Shown here piece after piece: positions 1-11,015 of a DNA stretch of 64,000 bases. Under the pieces are notes generated by a model that made no database searches, was not told where the DNA came from, and worked only from the letters and a program-made list of their open reading frames with translations. Position 1 is the stretch's first letter. Each line of letters begins with the position of its first letter. The stretch covers positions 50,494,293 to 50,558,292 of the forward strand of contig OX326961.1 of the NCBI GenBank assembly GCA_946800325.1. The letters run 5' to 3'. The stretch comes from Luzula sylvatica (lineage: Eukaryota; Streptophyta; Magnoliopsida; Poales; Juncaceae). The translations under genes were made by a program, and so were the position numbers.

Positions 1-490
1 ACGTCGAAAGAAAAGAAACATGTGATCCTACGTCGAATTAAAAAATCATATTGTCTGATACAAAAATAAGGATGCGTAATTTAGAGTTATTTTAATTACT
101 ATTAACATGTCGGTCAATTTTTTTAATAATAATGAATTAGTTCTTGTGTAATTAATAAAAATCAACATTTCTCCGATATTTTCTCTCAAAAATGATTGTG
201 TTTGCATTGTCACTATTATATTTCTTGAATTTCATAGATTTTCTAATATTGTTTTAAATTACTTCCTTGTTACGATCGAATCAAACATAAAGTATATATA
301 TTGTTATAAATTGCTAATATATTTATTGAATTTCATGTATTTTCCAGAAGTATAAAATTAGTTTGCAAAAAATATCTAATTCAAGTGATCGCGATATTTT
401 ATTTTGAAAATATTTTTTTATTTTAATTACATAAGATCTCTTCCATGCTAACAGAATATTTAGTTGTACATGTAAGTAAAAAAAAATATT

Positions 491-497
491 AAAAAAA
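491..497 (-). terminator. Pol III T-run after tRNA/snoRNA-like unit, copy 1
   Basis: Seven consecutive T on the minus strand directly after the snoRNA-like segment. It is the first run of four or more T downstream of the tRNA. Confidence 0.55.
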
Positions 498-588
498 GAA
501 CTCAGAAGTGCTGTTTTAATCTGAAAGATCAATCATATGTTTGTGAAGACCCCAGTCTATCACTACTGCACAAATATCTTCATCGTTC
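498..588 (-). ncRNA. Candidate box C/D snoRNA fused downstream of tRNA-Met, copy 1
   Basis: This 91-nt segment begins 7 nt after the tRNA discriminator base. It has a box-C-like ACGATGA at 580-586 (one mismatch to RTGATGA), a box D CTGA at 502-505, and complementary ends GAAC and GTTC. An internal ATGATTG could be a weak C' box. A run of seven T follows the terminal GTTC directly (491-497, minus strand), as expected for Pol III termination. Plant dicistronic tRNA-snoRNA genes are known, including a rice case with elongator tRNA-Met. The segment is identical in the second tRNA copy 7,944 bp away. Caveats: the GAAC stem overlaps the C box, and I could not name an rRNA target for the guide next to box D. 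Confidence 0.5.
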
Positions 589-595
589 ACAAATT

Positions 596-680
596 TGGGG
601 TGAGAGAGGCTCGAACTCTCGACCTCAGGATACCTCAATAGCTATGAGACCTACGCGCTAGCCAACTGCGCCACCACCCC
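596..680 (-). tRNA. Elongator tRNA-Met (CAT) with intron, copy 1
   Basis: The minus strand folds as a tRNA. The acceptor arm GGGGTGG pairs with the 3' TCACCCC, and the discriminator A is at 596. A box-A-like TGGCGCAGTTGG and a T arm GAGAGTTCGAGCCTCTC are present. The anticodon CAT follows GGTCT and is followed by about 13 extra nucleotides before the arm closes, the intron position known for plant elongator tRNA-Met. No T-run follows the 3' end directly. The first strong Pol III terminator-like run (T7) is about 100 nt downstream, after a conserved trailer annotated separately. The gene lies 0.8 kb beyond the 3' end of the minus-strand fucosyltransferase gene. Confidence 0.93.
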
Positions 681-720
681 TTTCTTGTTTCATCTCTATC
701 ATAAGACATAAACGTATAAT

Positions 721-743
721 GTTTTTTTTTTTTTTTTTTTTTT
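721..743 (+). repeat. Poly(T) tract
   Basis: Homopolymer of about 23 T just upstream (5' side, minus orientation) of the first tRNA-Met gene. The tract is absent beside the second tRNA copy. Confidence 0.8.
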
Positions 744-1440
744 ATCCAACCAACTAATCACCCCAGAGCTAGCCGCTGCAACTAGCTGAGGCCCAGTCAC
801 CCCAATGGCCCTTCGCCGGAGAGTTTACTCGTTCGCTAGTTTGCTAAAGTTAAGGTTCCATTGTTCACCCATGATGTCATGTGTAATTCAGGGGTTATGA
901 AATATGGTTCGTTTTGTTAACAGGTTTGTCTAAGCGGGGTTTAGGTCATGTTTATTGTATGAGATTTTGGGTACTGTTTATTAAAAAGATATTTTGGTCA
1001 ATAAAATATAAATTTCATAATTTAAATAGTTTTAAAATTTAAAATTTTGTCTAATTTAACATCAACCTAACAAAATTGATAAATTTGATATTATGTAAGT
1101 TTGGTATGGATAAATTTGATATTAATAATGATTATTAGGTATAAATACGATATTAACAATTTACAATGGAGAAGCAAAATACTTTATTATGGTAGTAAAT
1201 GAATACAAAGTGTTGATTAAGGAGAGAGAGATATTGCGGTTAAAAGAGCGGAAGTGAGTGTGAATGAATCTAGAGAAATTGAGAAGAACCTGGACGAATG
1301 AACTTTGGAATTGATAAATTTGAAGGAACTAATCAATTCCTCTCATGAGAATCATTTAGAAGCAGAGGAACAGGACCAATGATTTTTTAGTTTGGGAGAA
1401 AAATATATTTAAAAAACCCGCACTAAAAAGTAAAAACTAC
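744..1440. other. Intergenic, nothing recognised
   Basis: Moderately AT-rich sequence between the tRNA unit and the 3' side of the fucosyltransferase gene. I found no coding segment, RNA gene or clear repeat. Confidence 0.5.
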
Positions 1441-1490
1441 ATCAAAAACCCGCCGCGAAGCGCGGGCTAATTTCGGAGTATAATAAAACA
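1441..1490 (+). mobile_element. Possible decayed Helitron 3' end
   Basis: An AAACCCG run leads into a GC-rich hairpin (CCCGCCGCGAAGCGCGGG) followed by CTAATTTC. This resembles the hairpin-plus-AT-tail ends of many plant Helitrons. The usual terminal CTAG is not intact. A related, worse decayed end (TCCGCAACGAAGCGCAG) occurs near 44352. The 5' end was not located. Confidence 0.4.
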
Positions 1491-1510
1491 ATGTAAGATG
1501 AATTAAGGAA

Positions 1511-3260
1511 CTAATCGACTAGCTTGACACCGTGTTCGACATCCTCACAATGCCTCACGTGACGGTCAATCGAACCCACATCACCCTCTTTCTTTAATCT
1601 GCAATTATAAGTTGGTGGTGTTAGGTTACAAGGCTCCATTGAAAAAGCTCTCTTACAAGGCTTTGCTGGTTTTCGATTTCTCGGATTAAGCAAAATCCAA
1701 GGTTTCAAACCCCCGAGACCTTGGCCCATATAACCAAATGTAGACCAACCGGTAGTCACCAATATATCAGTATAACTCATTAAAAACATTTCTGCCAGGG
1801 CCTTTTCATTGTGTGATTTATTCTCAGTTCGTTGTCTTGATTCTTGTGTTGGTTGAAAGAAGCTAATTGTTTCTCCATTTCCGATGTTATTCTCGTGATA
1901 CATTGCTTGTAGCTTCTCCAAGTATTCCGAGTATAGAGAAGTTATAAGAACTGATATTGATCTTGTTTTGTTGTTCGTTGGTATTGAAGTCGAGTTTAGG
2001 TCTAATTCGGGTAAGATCTTTTCTTGTTGAGAGCATGCTAGAATTTGATTCAAGAAGTTCTCATGCGTGGTAGGTTTCCACGGCCACGGAAAAATCCTGA
2101 TTTGAAGCCCTATTTTCTCGTCAGAATTGGCCATATGAGCAGAATAGTAGGTCGTTATCACATCCCATACCCGATTCATTGGGTGGAAGAGATACCGGCC
2201 CAAATGGTGAAACACCATTTCTTTCGATGGAAACATCCGCCCTAATTCATCTTCAAATTGCGAAATTAGGAAAAAATTCGGAACGAAATATAGGTCGGAT
2301 CGGAATACCAACCAATTTATCTTACTTAGAAGTGTTTGATCCTCATCACAATAGAAAAGATGATCGAAATGCTGGTAATCATGCGTTATATGGAGGTAAG
2401 TATAAGATGGTAACGATTCGGAACGGGATTCCGCGTCGCTATTGTTTAACTTTTTGTTCTTAATCATATTTCCATAACTAACTTCGGAATCTCGGTCAAG
2501 TCTGTCCAAGTTTTTAATTGGGAAATCAGAGGGTAAAATCCAAGAGGTTTCAGGAAAAGGTTCGCAAAACAAACCGGTCATATCTTTGGTTTCGTCGATC
2601 AGTAAAACCCTTTCTGTGAGTATAGCATAAAGAAATGCCGAAACCAAAGTTAGCATTCGGTTTCCTAAACCATTGAAAGGAGTCCACACTACGTAATTGC
2701 ACTCCATTGACTCCATGCTGTGCCCTGATTTTAATTGTTCAATTGATTTTTGGTAAAGAAGGGTATTTGGGGCACATTTCGCGTGGAGTTCTTCATATTT
2801 ACGTAGTTTAGAAATTAGGTACGAAGATACGGAGTGAGGCGAGGACTTGCGAAAAAATGCTGATCTGTAACGACTACGGCACGAGGCATCATCGAATCGA
2901 GGGGACAGCAAACCGCCCAGCAGTTTGTCCCCTTGTTCGATGGGTATAATTTCCTTCTCCTCTGATTTATAACAAACAGAAAAATAGCAAAAGTTACATA
3001 TAAACCAACCAATTTTTTGGCATTTTTTCTGAAGTTATAAAAGAGATTAACCAAGAAGATTTTAATACGAAATAAGCGAAAATTAAATTGTCGTTACCTT
3101 GGCGAACCGCGTCACAGGCCGTTCCCCGTAACCAAACAATGGGTGAGACTGAACGCCCCCCTACGAGAAAAACAAACACAGGAACAACAATCAAACATAT
3201 GGAGAGAGCCACCAGTTGCTTCTTGTATCCAACAACGGAGAGATGATTAGACATTTGCAT
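1511..3260 (-). CDS. Galactoside 2-alpha-L-fucosyltransferase, GT37 (xyloglucan-type)
   Basis: Two-exon gene: exon 1 is 3098-3260, exon 2 is 1511-2961. The donor is CAAG|GTAACG, the acceptor AATCAG|AGG, and the intron is phase 1. It encodes 537 aa, a usual length for the family. A hydrophobic segment at about residues 14-32 fits a type II Golgi membrane anchor. GLGNR lies near 152-156, IGLQIR near 338-343 and TGWSTFGYMG near 458-467; these are conserved GT37 blocks. The family moves fucose from GDP-fucose to galactose on xyloglucan or arabinogalactan chains in the Golgi, but which acceptor this member uses cannot be read from the sequence. The first ATG in a good frame is at 3260, with a second ATG two codons on. 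The reading frame is intact, with no internal stop. Confidence 0.93.
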
Positions 3261-3304
3261 CTTGTTAGTCGTTATGTTAATTTCGATCAATATTTGTGTG
3301 CCTC

Positions 3305-3313
3305 ATTTATAAA
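3305..3313 (-). promoter_or_regulatory. Candidate TATA box of the fucosyltransferase gene
   Basis: A TTTATAAAT-type motif on the minus strand about 45-50 bp upstream of the start codon. If used, it implies a very short 5' leader. Position-based inference only. Confidence 0.4.
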
Positions 3314-3319
3314 CTGAAA

Positions 3320-3990
3320 ACGAAAGGTTTCCTTTTTTTCGTATGATAAATGAATATTATAATCCTTGGTCAAAACTTTAAGTCGTTCGAACCCATTTTC
3401 CATGTGGATCAATGTTGTAGTTTCCGTTTTAAATTTGATTTGATTTGATCTACTTGCATAGTTGGATGGTAATAGACAGGTGCGTTTAGATTATAAAAAG
3501 AGAAATTATACCTTGCTCCTAGATTTCACCATCACATCTTTCATTTCCTAATCAAAACACTGAATTAACATGATAATTACAAAAAAATACATAACCATTA
3601 AAAAAAAATTACATAACCATTAAAAATAATTAATTCGAATATATGTTAACTATATATGAACTAATTATTAATTATATATTATGTGTTAATTACCATGTTA
3701 ATTAAGTGTGTTAATTATGACAAGAGAAAAGACGGTGGTGAAATTTGGAAAAAAATAAATGGCCTCATATCAGAATCATGAAACCAGTAACACAACTAAC
3801 TGCGATGCACAGTAATATTGGATTTTTTTTTTCTACATGTAGCATCTTGAAAAATCTCATTTTACAAAATTAGATAGTTCAACTTCCAATTTGCAAATAT
3901 AGTTGTTTTCGTCATAACCTTTGACGAATAAAGAACTAGATATTCTGGCAAATTAGGCTTTTCAAAATACTACACGTCAAAAAAATCCAT
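3320..3990. other. Upstream flank of the fucosyltransferase, no gene seen
   Basis: AT-rich upstream region with short A-tracts and no recognisable coding or repeat structure. It ends at the target-site duplication of the next MITE. Confidence 0.5.
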
Positions 3991-3998
3991 AATATGGG

Positions 3999-4488
3999 TA
4001 GGATATCAATGGGACGGATCGAGTTCGGATAAGTTTCTTTCATATCCGGATCAAAAATATTCACGGATAAAAAATCATATCCGAACCTGAATCCGCATGT
4101 ATTACCCGTTACTCGAAAATCGCCAATAAAATCTAAAAAAAATCTAAAAAGTTATGGTATAAATACATAAAATAATCAATAATTAGAAATACATAAAACG
4201 AAACAACATATTCGAATACATTAAAAATCTAATTAGTACAAATAATTAAGTCACAAAACATTCAAAATATTGAAATTATTGAGTATTTTAAGATTTTTTC
4301 GGGTTCCGATATTTTTCGGGTAACAGATAGTACTCAAGGATAAAAATTTATCCCGTACTTGATCCGAATCCGGAGCAGATATTTTTTTTCGAGTATGGCA
4401 CGCTGGTATTTTTTTTTTGGATATTACTTGTTCCGTTCAAATGATGTATCCTCGGGTTCTGATTTTACCCGATTCATTGACCTCCCTA
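3999..4488. mobile_element. hAT-type MITE with GGATA/CGGGT-rich ends
   Basis: A 490-bp element. Its ends are inverted (TAGGATATCAATG and the reverse complement of TAGGGAGGTCAATG), and it is flanked by 8-bp repeats AATATGGG (3991-3998) and ATTATGGG (4489-4496), one mismatch. The subterminal regions are rich in short CCGGAT/CGGGT words, as in other plant hAT MITEs. There is no transposase, so it would depend on an enzyme supplied elsewhere. Confidence 0.7.
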
Positions 4489-4496
4489 ATTATGGG

Positions 4497-5747
4497 CAAA
4501 ACTCCTACAATTCTTGTTTTCATGCTCGGTCTCCCGATCTTTTCTGTTTATATCAAATGCAATTATGCTTATTTCTTGAATCTTTTAGATCTAGGTGTAT
4601 AATATGCAATTATGCATCGTAATTATGTGAAATCGTAATTATGTGAAGGATTGTTATGCTAAAAACAAAGAAAAATAAGAAAAGTCATATGAATAATTGA
4701 TGAGCTAATTATTTATAGCCCTTACAGCTATCCAATCAATTAAAAAATTTCAAATTTGAGATTCTACATCAAGTTTTGATATCTGACATTGTCAATTTCT
4801 TGTTCGGATGATGCACGTTAGTGGTGTAACATGGAGATCCATTATCGCTTTGTTATACTGTTAGGCCTATCTCAAAAATATATTATACTGTTTAATATTT
4901 AATTACACTCCCACTGGACAAAAATAATATTTCACGGTTTCTAAGTTGTTATTTTAAAATAAGATCAGAATGGAATCCGATTTATAAGTAAAGTCCTCGA
5001 AGTTTACTAAATTCATATTATCTTTTATATAAACTTGAGTCCACTCTATTATTTTTCAAAAAAAAAAAAAAAACTACAGGTTTCTCGTTTCACGTCAGAT
5101 ATTCTATAATTTTAATTTAATTTACCATCGTAAATGGAAAAATATTAATTAGTATTTTCAACATAATATCGGCATTTTTTATTTTCAGCTGTATATGTAC
5201 CATTATTACACTATTAAAAGAAAAGAAAAAAAATATCAATTTGGCAGAATTTATGTGAATTAATACAATAAGTAGCAGGAATTGTGCCCGAATTCCGCGC
5301 GTCCTTGTTTATAAATCTTAAATTTTCAAAGAATACTAATGATATTATTTTTTCATTTTGATTCTAAAGTTCATATTATTTCTTTTAAATTTCTTATGTT
5401 ATGATATGTTATGATTTTGTGGAACTTGTCCTAAAAGAATCTCCATTTGAATGTGATTTCATTTTTTCAAAACGACAAAAAATGAGAATTTTTTTTTTAT
5501 AATCATGAAAGAGCAACATCCGATCGAACTTTATAAATACAAAGACAATCCCATAAATACAATATGAAAACAACAATGAATAACAATATATAAGTAGCAT
5601 GTAAGGATTAAGCATGTTAATCAACAAATTCAACAATTGTAAACATATAATAACATCTATCAATAAAAGCGAAACTTACCTAAGGTATATTGGAAGGTAG
5701 TAATAAAAAAGAGGACATCCCAAAATGTAAGAAGTAACAATCTAATC
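4497..5747. other. Intergenic, no gene recognised
   Basis: AT-rich DNA with homopolymer runs (for example A15 near 5058). Apparent ORFs here are short and low-complexity. I found nothing to annotate. Confidence 0.5.
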
Positions 5748-5750
5748 TAA

Positions 5751-7547
5751 GGGCCTGTTTGGCAAACGGAATTAGTAGAATGGAATTGGATTACAAGGTG
5801 GAGGAGTAAAAAGTTCTGGAATTAGTAATTCCGCAGTTTGTTTGGATGTCCAAATTATATAATGCTGGAAAGTATAATTTTTTGTTTGGTTGTTTCGAAT
5901 ATTCTGGAATTTTGTTGTTGTAATATAAAAATAGTTAAAGTTGTTATAAATATAATAATAGTTATTTTGTACAAAAAAATCACTATAATTGTACATTAAA
6001 TAATAACACAAAAATCACACAATATATTTCAACATAAGAAATCACACAACATAGTCCAAATACAAACAAAATTAAAATTTCAAATATAGTTAAAGTTTCA
6101 AATACTAGTTATCAGTAAACTCAAAATATAAAATAAGTTTGAAACAAAATAAACTATCAAAATTAAGATACAAAATTTTTTGAAAACATAATCCAAGAAC
6201 AATTCTTGGTTCATACGAAGCATGTCTACGCATGCAATATCCGATTCATAGATAATTCTAGATAAATATCTATTTCATTCGGAAACTCTAGTTGGAGATA
6301 ACGCTCTACTGATTTTTCTTCATTGTCGTTGTACTATCCAAGACACAATAATAATTGCAAAAATAGCGGCAACATAGTCATCTTGCGCAAGATTCTCCAT
6401 TAAATCTACAAACATATACAAATTTAGTTGATTGTTAGTTCAGATTCTGAAGTCACATAAACTATCAAATTTATATTTTGAAAAAGCCCCGAAACTTGAA
6501 AGTGCAAGATTTGTCAAATTGACAGTAAACCAAATTTTACCGTGAACTAAATTAGGTGAAATTGAGTATTTTAGAAATACAACGGTTACAAACAATTGAG
6601 TATTTTAGAGATACAACAATTACAAACAATTTCATAATGACAAGTTTTCTAGAAATACATATGTTCAGAATTGACAACTCAACAAATGAAAACTAATAGC
6701 TTGGCGTGGAGGAAATTTCCTCCAAATTACATTTGGTCATTTCCTATTAATTAGAACAAGGACCAATTCAAAGTTTAGTTACTCAATTATACCCACGATG
6801 ACCATATCACCGTGACCAGTATACCAGTAGCTTGACAAGTAGTTATTAAAATCAAGTCACACTTATACCCACAATTATATTTAGTCATTTACTCAGTTAT
6901 ACCCACAATTATACCCACATTACTCAATTAATGAAAACTAATAGCTTGACAAGTAGTTACTAAAATTAAGTCACAGTGATTCACAGTGAAATTGACCGAA
7001 TTTAGTACACAATTATACCCACAATTAATTCAATCAAGAAAAAAATATTACTCAATCAAGACACAATAAACCAAATGAAGACACAATAGTCAAATTTACT
7101 ACATAGTTACTCATAATTACTCAAAAAGTTCAATCAAAAAAAGAATTCAAGTCAAAGAAGTAATTTTCAGTAAAAAAAAAACACACAAGGCATACCTGTA
7201 AGGACAAATGAGACGATTGAGGGATTCAATTCAAAGAACAAGTCGTGAGAAGCACACACACATAAAAGATAGAGAAAGCAGCCAAAGTCGGAGAATAGGT
7301 TTTTGTGAGAAGATTAGAGACTGGCGAGAGGAGAGAGGAAGCATGTGTGGGTATTATTAGCGCCAATAAGTTTTGCGGGAAATTTCCGCTCCAACTTTTC
7401 TACGAGCTGCAAAATGGAGAATCTCAATGGAAGGAAAAGGTGGAGCATCTCCTAATTCTTTCATTAAACTAATTTTTCTTCCAACTCTGAATCCAATTGA
7501 TTAGAAATCTCATCTAAATTAGGAAATTGATCCTCCAACACTGCCCC
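5751..7547 (-). mobile_element. Decayed PIF/Harbinger-like element
   Basis: The left end reads GGGCCTGTTTGGCAAA; the right end, reverse-complemented, reads GGGGCAGTGTTGGAGG. This fits Harbinger-type termini. TAA precedes the left end but the right flank is TTT, so the 3-bp duplication is not confirmed. The first 150 bp match, in reverse complement, the 42.95-43.11 kb end of the AT-rich element interrupted by the Copia array, so both belong to one family. A transposase remnant lies inside on the minus strand. Confidence 0.55.
6170..6400 (-). pseudogene. PIF/Harbinger transposase N-terminal remnant
   Basis: On the minus strand an ATG at 6400, directly after a plausible intron acceptor, opens a frame with at least two internal stops. 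It contains YESDIACVDMLRMNQELF, which resembles the block (ESD..C...LRM....F..L) near the N-terminus of plant PIF/Harbinger nuclease-type transposases. The DDE region was not found. Family assignment rests on this one block and on the element ends around it. Confidence 0.45.
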
Positions 7548-8420
7548 TTTGATAATATAAAACATGGTGTAATTGTATAAACATGCTTACCTAACTGCTA
7601 TTACCAGAGTGGACATTTTAGTTAATTATATAATAAATAATTAATATTAATATTACATTCAATTATATATTAAATTGGTAATTATTTATATACGATTTTA
7701 TATTAAATTGGTAATTATTTATATATTACTATAATAAGTAAATATTTATTTAAGATATATAAATGAACTAATATGATAAGAATAATTAATATTCATTGAT
7801 TATATTCATTCAGTATTATATTGTTCATTTAGTATAACTATATAACAATTACTATATAACAAAACAAATATATATTCTAATAATTGGACGCATATATGAT
7901 ATCATTATACATACTTAATAATAATTAAAAACAATTACATAATTTCCATATTTTCTTTACCTCCTAATCTATCTCTCGAATTTGGTTTGATATTTGGCAG
8001 AGAGATAATGACAATATCCGAGAAGATCGAGACGAGTCTCGACTCTCGTCGAGGCTTTTAATCCCATTGGTATATGATATAAATTATAAAAATTATTTCA
8101 ATGTTGTCATCTAATTTCAATTTCAATGACTGGAACTCAATCTTTCGGATCGCATTTCATTATTTCATGAAATAATATTGGGTTGAATCGTTTAATCCGA
8201 AAAACATATGTCGTTGATTTTTTTTTCACGAATAAATCATACTTTTATTTTTTATTTAATAACACGGCAATACATGATTTTTTTAAATACCACACGAACA
8301 AGTTCTTCAAAGTCCATTTACATTTGCAAATTTTAATGATAAATATTAAAAGTAAAATTATATTAGTTTACCAGTGAAGAAAAAAGAAATATTATAAGTA
8401 AAATTATATTACTGTGTGTA
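7548..8420. other. AT-rich intergenic, no gene recognised
   Basis: Extremely AT-rich, with many ATATAAT words. No coding, RNA or clear transposon signature was found. Confidence 0.5.
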
Positions 8421-8434
8421 GTAAAAAAAATATT

Positions 8435-8441
8435 AAAAAAA
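8435..8441 (-). terminator. Pol III T-run after tRNA/snoRNA-like unit, copy 2
   Basis: T7 on the minus strand directly after the second snoRNA-like copy, at the same relative position as 491-497. Confidence 0.55.
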
Positions 8442-8532
8442 GAACTCAGAAGTGCTGTTTTAATCTGAAAGATCAATCATATGTTTGTGAAGACCCCAGT
8501 CTATCACTACTGCACAAATATCTTCATCGTTC
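8442..8532 (-). ncRNA. Candidate box C/D snoRNA fused downstream of tRNA-Met, copy 2
   Basis: Identical to 498-588: box-C-like ACGATGA, box D CTGA, closing GAAC/GTTC, 7 nt from the tRNA 3' end, T7 after it. Similarity to copy 1 stops within a few bases of the T-run on one side and soon after the 5' end of the tRNA on the other. The repeated unit therefore coincides with the supposed transcript. Confidence 0.5.
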
Positions 8533-8539
8533 ACAAATT

Positions 8540-8624
8540 TGGGGTGAGAGAGGCTCGAACTCTCGACCTCAGGATACCTCAATAGCTATGAGACCTACGC
8601 GCTAGCCAACTGCGCCACCACCCC
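8540..8624 (-). tRNA. Elongator tRNA-Met (CAT) with intron, copy 2
   Basis: Base-for-base identical to the copy at 596-680, including the intron and internal promoter boxes. The flanks differ outside a unit of about 230 bp. Both copies are in the same orientation, 7,944 bp apart. Confidence 0.93.
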
Positions 8625-9336
8625 TTTCTTGTTTCATCACAATCATAAACGTAATTAATACTATTTATGTGTAGGACAGCAAATATTACTCGAGGCGGCA
8701 ATATAACAAAATAAGTTAAAAAGAATTGAACGTGAGAAATTTCGATACTTTACATGAGCTATGTTTGTTCCTTCCATTTATTTCTCTACACTTGTACAGG
8801 ATTGCTGATCAAGAGGCCACAGTACAGGCTTAATTATGTGGAATCACAGTTCATTGATTCATTACCAAGTCCACGGTGCATTTCAAGATTTTATAACCAA
8901 TAATATTATTTAGTAAAAATACATGCATGTGAATTTAATTTAGCCATATTCATGGCACACAAATTTTGTGCTCCAATTATGGGCCTTATATGGAAATTAT
9001 AAGCCCAATATTCCAATCCAAATATAAGCCTTAACGATCACACATACGGTATTTTCTTTCACCTCTTTTTCATGAGGTGGGGATAAATAAATAGATGTTA
9101 TTTGGTAGTTACTTTTCCATCATTCTAAATGTTTGTTGTTATCTATATTTATGTTAGATCTGTTTACAGATTATATGTTGATGCTTCCAATTATGCGAAT
9201 TATTGTTTCTGAGATATTGGTGAGAATTAATTAACATATGTCATATGAGAAAGGAGAGAAAAAACTGAAAATATGTGTCGACCAAGAAAAGATGAAAGAG
9301 AAAAAATACGGAGCGTACAAAAAATGAAGAAGAAGA

Positions 9337-9880
9337 TGTTGGGATTTTGGGGTTTAATATGTTGATTTGGATATTTGTGGGGATTTGTTGTTGGGGATAA
9401 GTAACAAAACTCTATAGAAAAGTTGAACCAAATAGAAGATGCCACGCAGACAGTGGAAAGAAAGCAATTCTTAATTCGCAGGCTATGAATGAATCTTTAA
9501 ATGGATATGATAAACAACACCCAAAATTATACACGAAATTAAATAGATAGATAGATACAAACACCAAAAGATGCACACTCAATAATATATGAATACAATA
9601 TTTCGAGATAAGGATGAGATTATTTTCAACACTCCTTACTCTAATTTTTCACAGAATTTTTCTTTCTATTTTTCTGGAGATTTTCTCTCTCTAAAAACAT
9701 ATGAGATGTGTTGCATTTATAGATCACATGCATCCTCTCAAATACATCTCTTTGTTTATTTTAGATACTTCTATTTTATTTAATAAACACATATATCTCA
9801 CATTCACACACAAATAGATTGAATATTATTCTATCCTAATAATATTATTAATTAAAAAAACATTAATTTTAATAAAAGAG
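9337..9880. other. Segment present only in duplication copy A
   Basis: Copy B reads straight from AATGAAGAAGAAG into AGGTATGCGAGAGACGCAAG (14344-14370). Copy A has about 540 extra bp between those words. No terminal repeats are evident, so it may be a deletion in B rather than an insertion in A. Confidence 0.5.
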
Positions 9881-11015
9881 GTATGCGAGAGACGCAAGAA
9901 CAAAAGCAAAAATAATTGTACATACACCGAAAAAGAAAACCAAGGGGCATAGATGATTTTTAGAGTTCTTTTCTTTCTATTGTCTTTTGAAAATATGATA
10001 GATGAGTTTAAATGGACAATTAATTTAGGGAGGGTCAGTATAAATTATAAACTGAGTATAGGAATAGTCGAATAGAATGTGTGAAATAAAACAGAAAATA
10101 AATTATACAAGTTTAACCATAGAAAGAAGAAAAAAATCATTAGAAAAGAATATATAAACCCTCTCCAATTTCTCTAAAAATAAATAAATTAAAATGTCCG
10201 GCACAATACGAACTACTATTGTTCGGATTCAAGTAATCGATGAGCCCGAGGTGTATTAGCACCTAGTGTTTGGATTTTCTGTGGCAAGGAGTTATGTGGT
10301 TGTTTGTAGAACATAACAAAATACAAAGTAAAATGTTACGATATTTTCTGCGAATAAAAAAGGTTTTGTATTTGTAATAGATAGCAGTGTTCAGGGTATC
10401 TAGAGCATAAGCAAAAAAAAAAATCTAGTTTATGTTGTTTTCTTTAATACTACTTATATCGTATTTGTTCATTCTAAATTTCAATCTTATCAAATTTGCC
10501 CATTAGACTTTCGCTCAAATGCAAGAAAGAGAGGCTCCATATCGACCAGTGAATGGCTTACCATTAGCCAATTAAAAGTATCTTTAGAATATCATTGATT
10601 ATGTAATTTGTGGTTAATTAGGCACAATTATGTTGGATAATGTTTAATTATCTTGGGTTATGATTAATTGAAAGTAGATAAGGATCAATTTGAGATGTTC
10701 GCTCTCGAAAAATACCATAGTGCACAAAATTATCTTCGATACTCCAAGTAAAATATTTGTTCTCGATATTGTTTTACTATGTTAATTTGCTTTAGTTTGG
10801 TTAGTATGTCGAGGGGATCCGGTATATCCAATGAAGTGATATAGAACCTTAATTTCATGATTCATTGCCTTTCTCGGCGTTAATAATTATCTATTTCAAT
10901 AATAAAATGCATCATTGTTAAATTATCCTTGTCTAGTTAACAATTATTTAGAATTGAGAAGACATATAAATAGAGGTGCATCTAGAGGCCGAGAGGAGAA
11001 ATAAGAGGTGGCGAG

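Noticed and set aside
4359..4622. 87-codon frame
   Set aside because: Spans the end of a MITE and its flank; not a gene.
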